Shown here: positions 63,363 through 64,000 of the stretch, piece after piece
Layout of the letters: each line of letters starts with the position of its first letter
Numbering within the stretch: position 1 is the stretch's first letter
Origin: Sorangium cellulosum
Lineage (GTDB): Bacteria; Myxococcota_A; Polyangia; Polyangiales; Polyangiaceae
Direction of reading: 5' to 3'
DNA: 64,000 nucleotides
NCBI GenBank assembly: GCA_020720045.1
Contig: DYPH01000013.1
Location: 1 to 64,000 of the forward strand
Position numbers and translations under genes: made by a program
Notes under the pieces: model-generated
Told to the model about the DNA's origin: nothing
Database searches by the model: none
What the model saw: only the letters and a program-made list of their open reading frames with translations

Positions 63363-64000
63363 TGGCGATCACGAAGCGGCGTTCCGATGCAGTCACACGG
63401 CACGCGCCGTCCCCTTTCCGTGGATTCAGCTCGGAGGCGGAGCGTGCGGAGGTCGAGGGGCTTCTTCGGAAGCTCCCCGATTTGGAAGACGGGACGCTCG
63501 GCGCCGCGCGGCTTTCGCTTCTACTCCAGCGCTTCGGAATGGTGGATGGGACGTTTGATTGGCGTCCCTTCCTCGAGCCCTTCGATGCGCTTTCGAGGAA
63601 TGAAGAGGCGCTCGCGGACGCGGACGTCGTCACCCTCCGCCGAATGTTCACCGTCCACGTGCGCCTCGATCATGAAGGGCCCGGCCACCTTGCCCGTGCG
63701 ATTGCCGATGGTCGAATCCTTCGTCTTTTCAACCGCCTCGCCGATCTGCGATTCGCCGCCCAGCTTCGGGAGTCGGGCGCCACTCGCCGCGCCGACCTCT
63801 CCCAAATGCCGCCGCGGACCAGCGATTCTGTCCCGCTCGACGTGGCATGGGTCTCCCGCGACCTATCGCGGATCGGTCTTACGTACGCCCCAGGGAAGCG
63901 AGCCCCCTCGCGCTCCGGGCCCGCCTGGGATCGGTCGCTGCGCGCCGATCTCGACCGCCTTGTCGATGAGCACCGCGTCGACCGTCTGATCGTCCTTCTC
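63362..64000 (+). CDS. DUF6508-like/phosphatase paralogue of the upstream gene (truncated by window end)
   Basis: The first 213 codons are open to the window edge. They repeat the N-terminal half of the upstream protein: a DUF6508-like part (LLRKLPDLEDGTLGAARLSLLLQRFGMV; LADADVVTLRRMFTVHVRLDHEGPGHLARAIADGRIL, residues about 34-120) and then RIGLTYAPGKRAPSRSGPAWDRSLRADLDRL, the start of the CDKN3-like phosphatase. Whether it reaches an active P-loop or an ADP-ribosylglycohydrolase cannot be seen. The ATG overlaps the preceding stop (TGATG), so the two proteins are made together. Confidence 0.85.
   Translation, partial: MAITKRRSDAVTRHAPSPFRGFSSEAERAEVEGLLRKLPDLEDGTLGAARLSLLLQRFGMVDGTFDWRPFLEPFDALSRNEEALADADVVTLRRMFTVHVRLDHEGPGHLARAIADGRILRLFNRLADLRFAAQLRESGATRRADLSQMPPRTSDSVPLDVAWVSRDLSRIGLTYAPGKRAPSRSGPAWDRSLRADLDRLVDEHRVDRLIVLL

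Overview
The window is a GC-rich chromosomal segment carrying about 55 protein genes, with no tRNA, rRNA, insertion sequence, prophage or CRISPR array that I could recognise. The gene content points to a member of the Myxococcota (Polyangia-like). The signs are two secreted trypsin-like proteases with MYXO-CTERM-like tails, a Ser/Thr kinase beside a TPR/PEGA-like membrane protein, an OmpA protein with thrombospondin type-3 calcium repeats, Asp/Gly-rich lipoprotein linkers, a SUMF1-type protein, and a SET-domain protein with histone-tail-like Lys/Ala-rich ends. No marker gene fixes the species, so this placement is inference.

Layout. 1-9.8 kb: a hypothetical protein, protease 1, a GNAT acetyltransferase, a cysteine-less SthA-like flavoprotein, a DUF1851 protein, an aldehyde dehydrogenase, YkvA and DUF5924/DUF2914 membrane proteins, and an aminotransferase. 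9.8-18.3 kb: tRNA-dihydrouridine synthase and a PLD-like protein (overlapping pair), a ferritin-like hydrolase divergent from a TetR regulator, MoaB, a KirBac potassium channel coupled to a PIG-V-like mannosyltransferase, Hsp33, and a solitary D12-class adenine methylase. 18.3-34.3 kb: protease 2 coupled to a degenerate PEP-utiliser swivelling domain, a Ser/Thr kinase and TPR protein, pyrophosphatase, a PLP decarboxylase, a SUMF1 protein, a FabI-U32 operon, HtrA, SRAP, RlmN, homocysteine methyltransferase, and the SET protein. 34.3-48.8 kb: the OmpA/TSP3 protein, a PAS histidine kinase, two convergent photolyase/cryptochromes, cysK-cysE-hybrid histidine kinase, a 2OG-Fe(II) dioxygenase, and an endonuclease/exonuclease/phosphatase lipoprotein.

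48.9-59.4 kb is a compact arginine/carbamoyl-phosphate operon: argC, a fused argJ-argB, argR, argH, argF, carB, carA. Most genes overlap by 4 bp (ATGA), and a candidate ARG box sits at the front. Its enzymes reduce, recycle and phosphorylate N-acetylglutamate, make carbamoyl phosphate, form citrulline and cleave argininosuccinate; argD and argG are absent. 59.4-64 kb holds a GGR-type flavoprotein with a TM2 protein, then a 671-aa protein joining a DUF6508-like domain, a CDKN3-like phosphatase and an ADP-ribosylglycohydrolase. That gene overlaps by 1 bp a paralogue of its N-terminal half, which runs off the window.

The observations most worth following are: (1) a dispersed interrupted-palindrome word, TGYA-N3-TRCA, present about 25 times when one to three copies are expected, nearly always inside genes of either strand; (2) the ArgJ-ArgB fusion; (3) the phosphatase/ADP-ribosylhydrolase tandem at the right edge.
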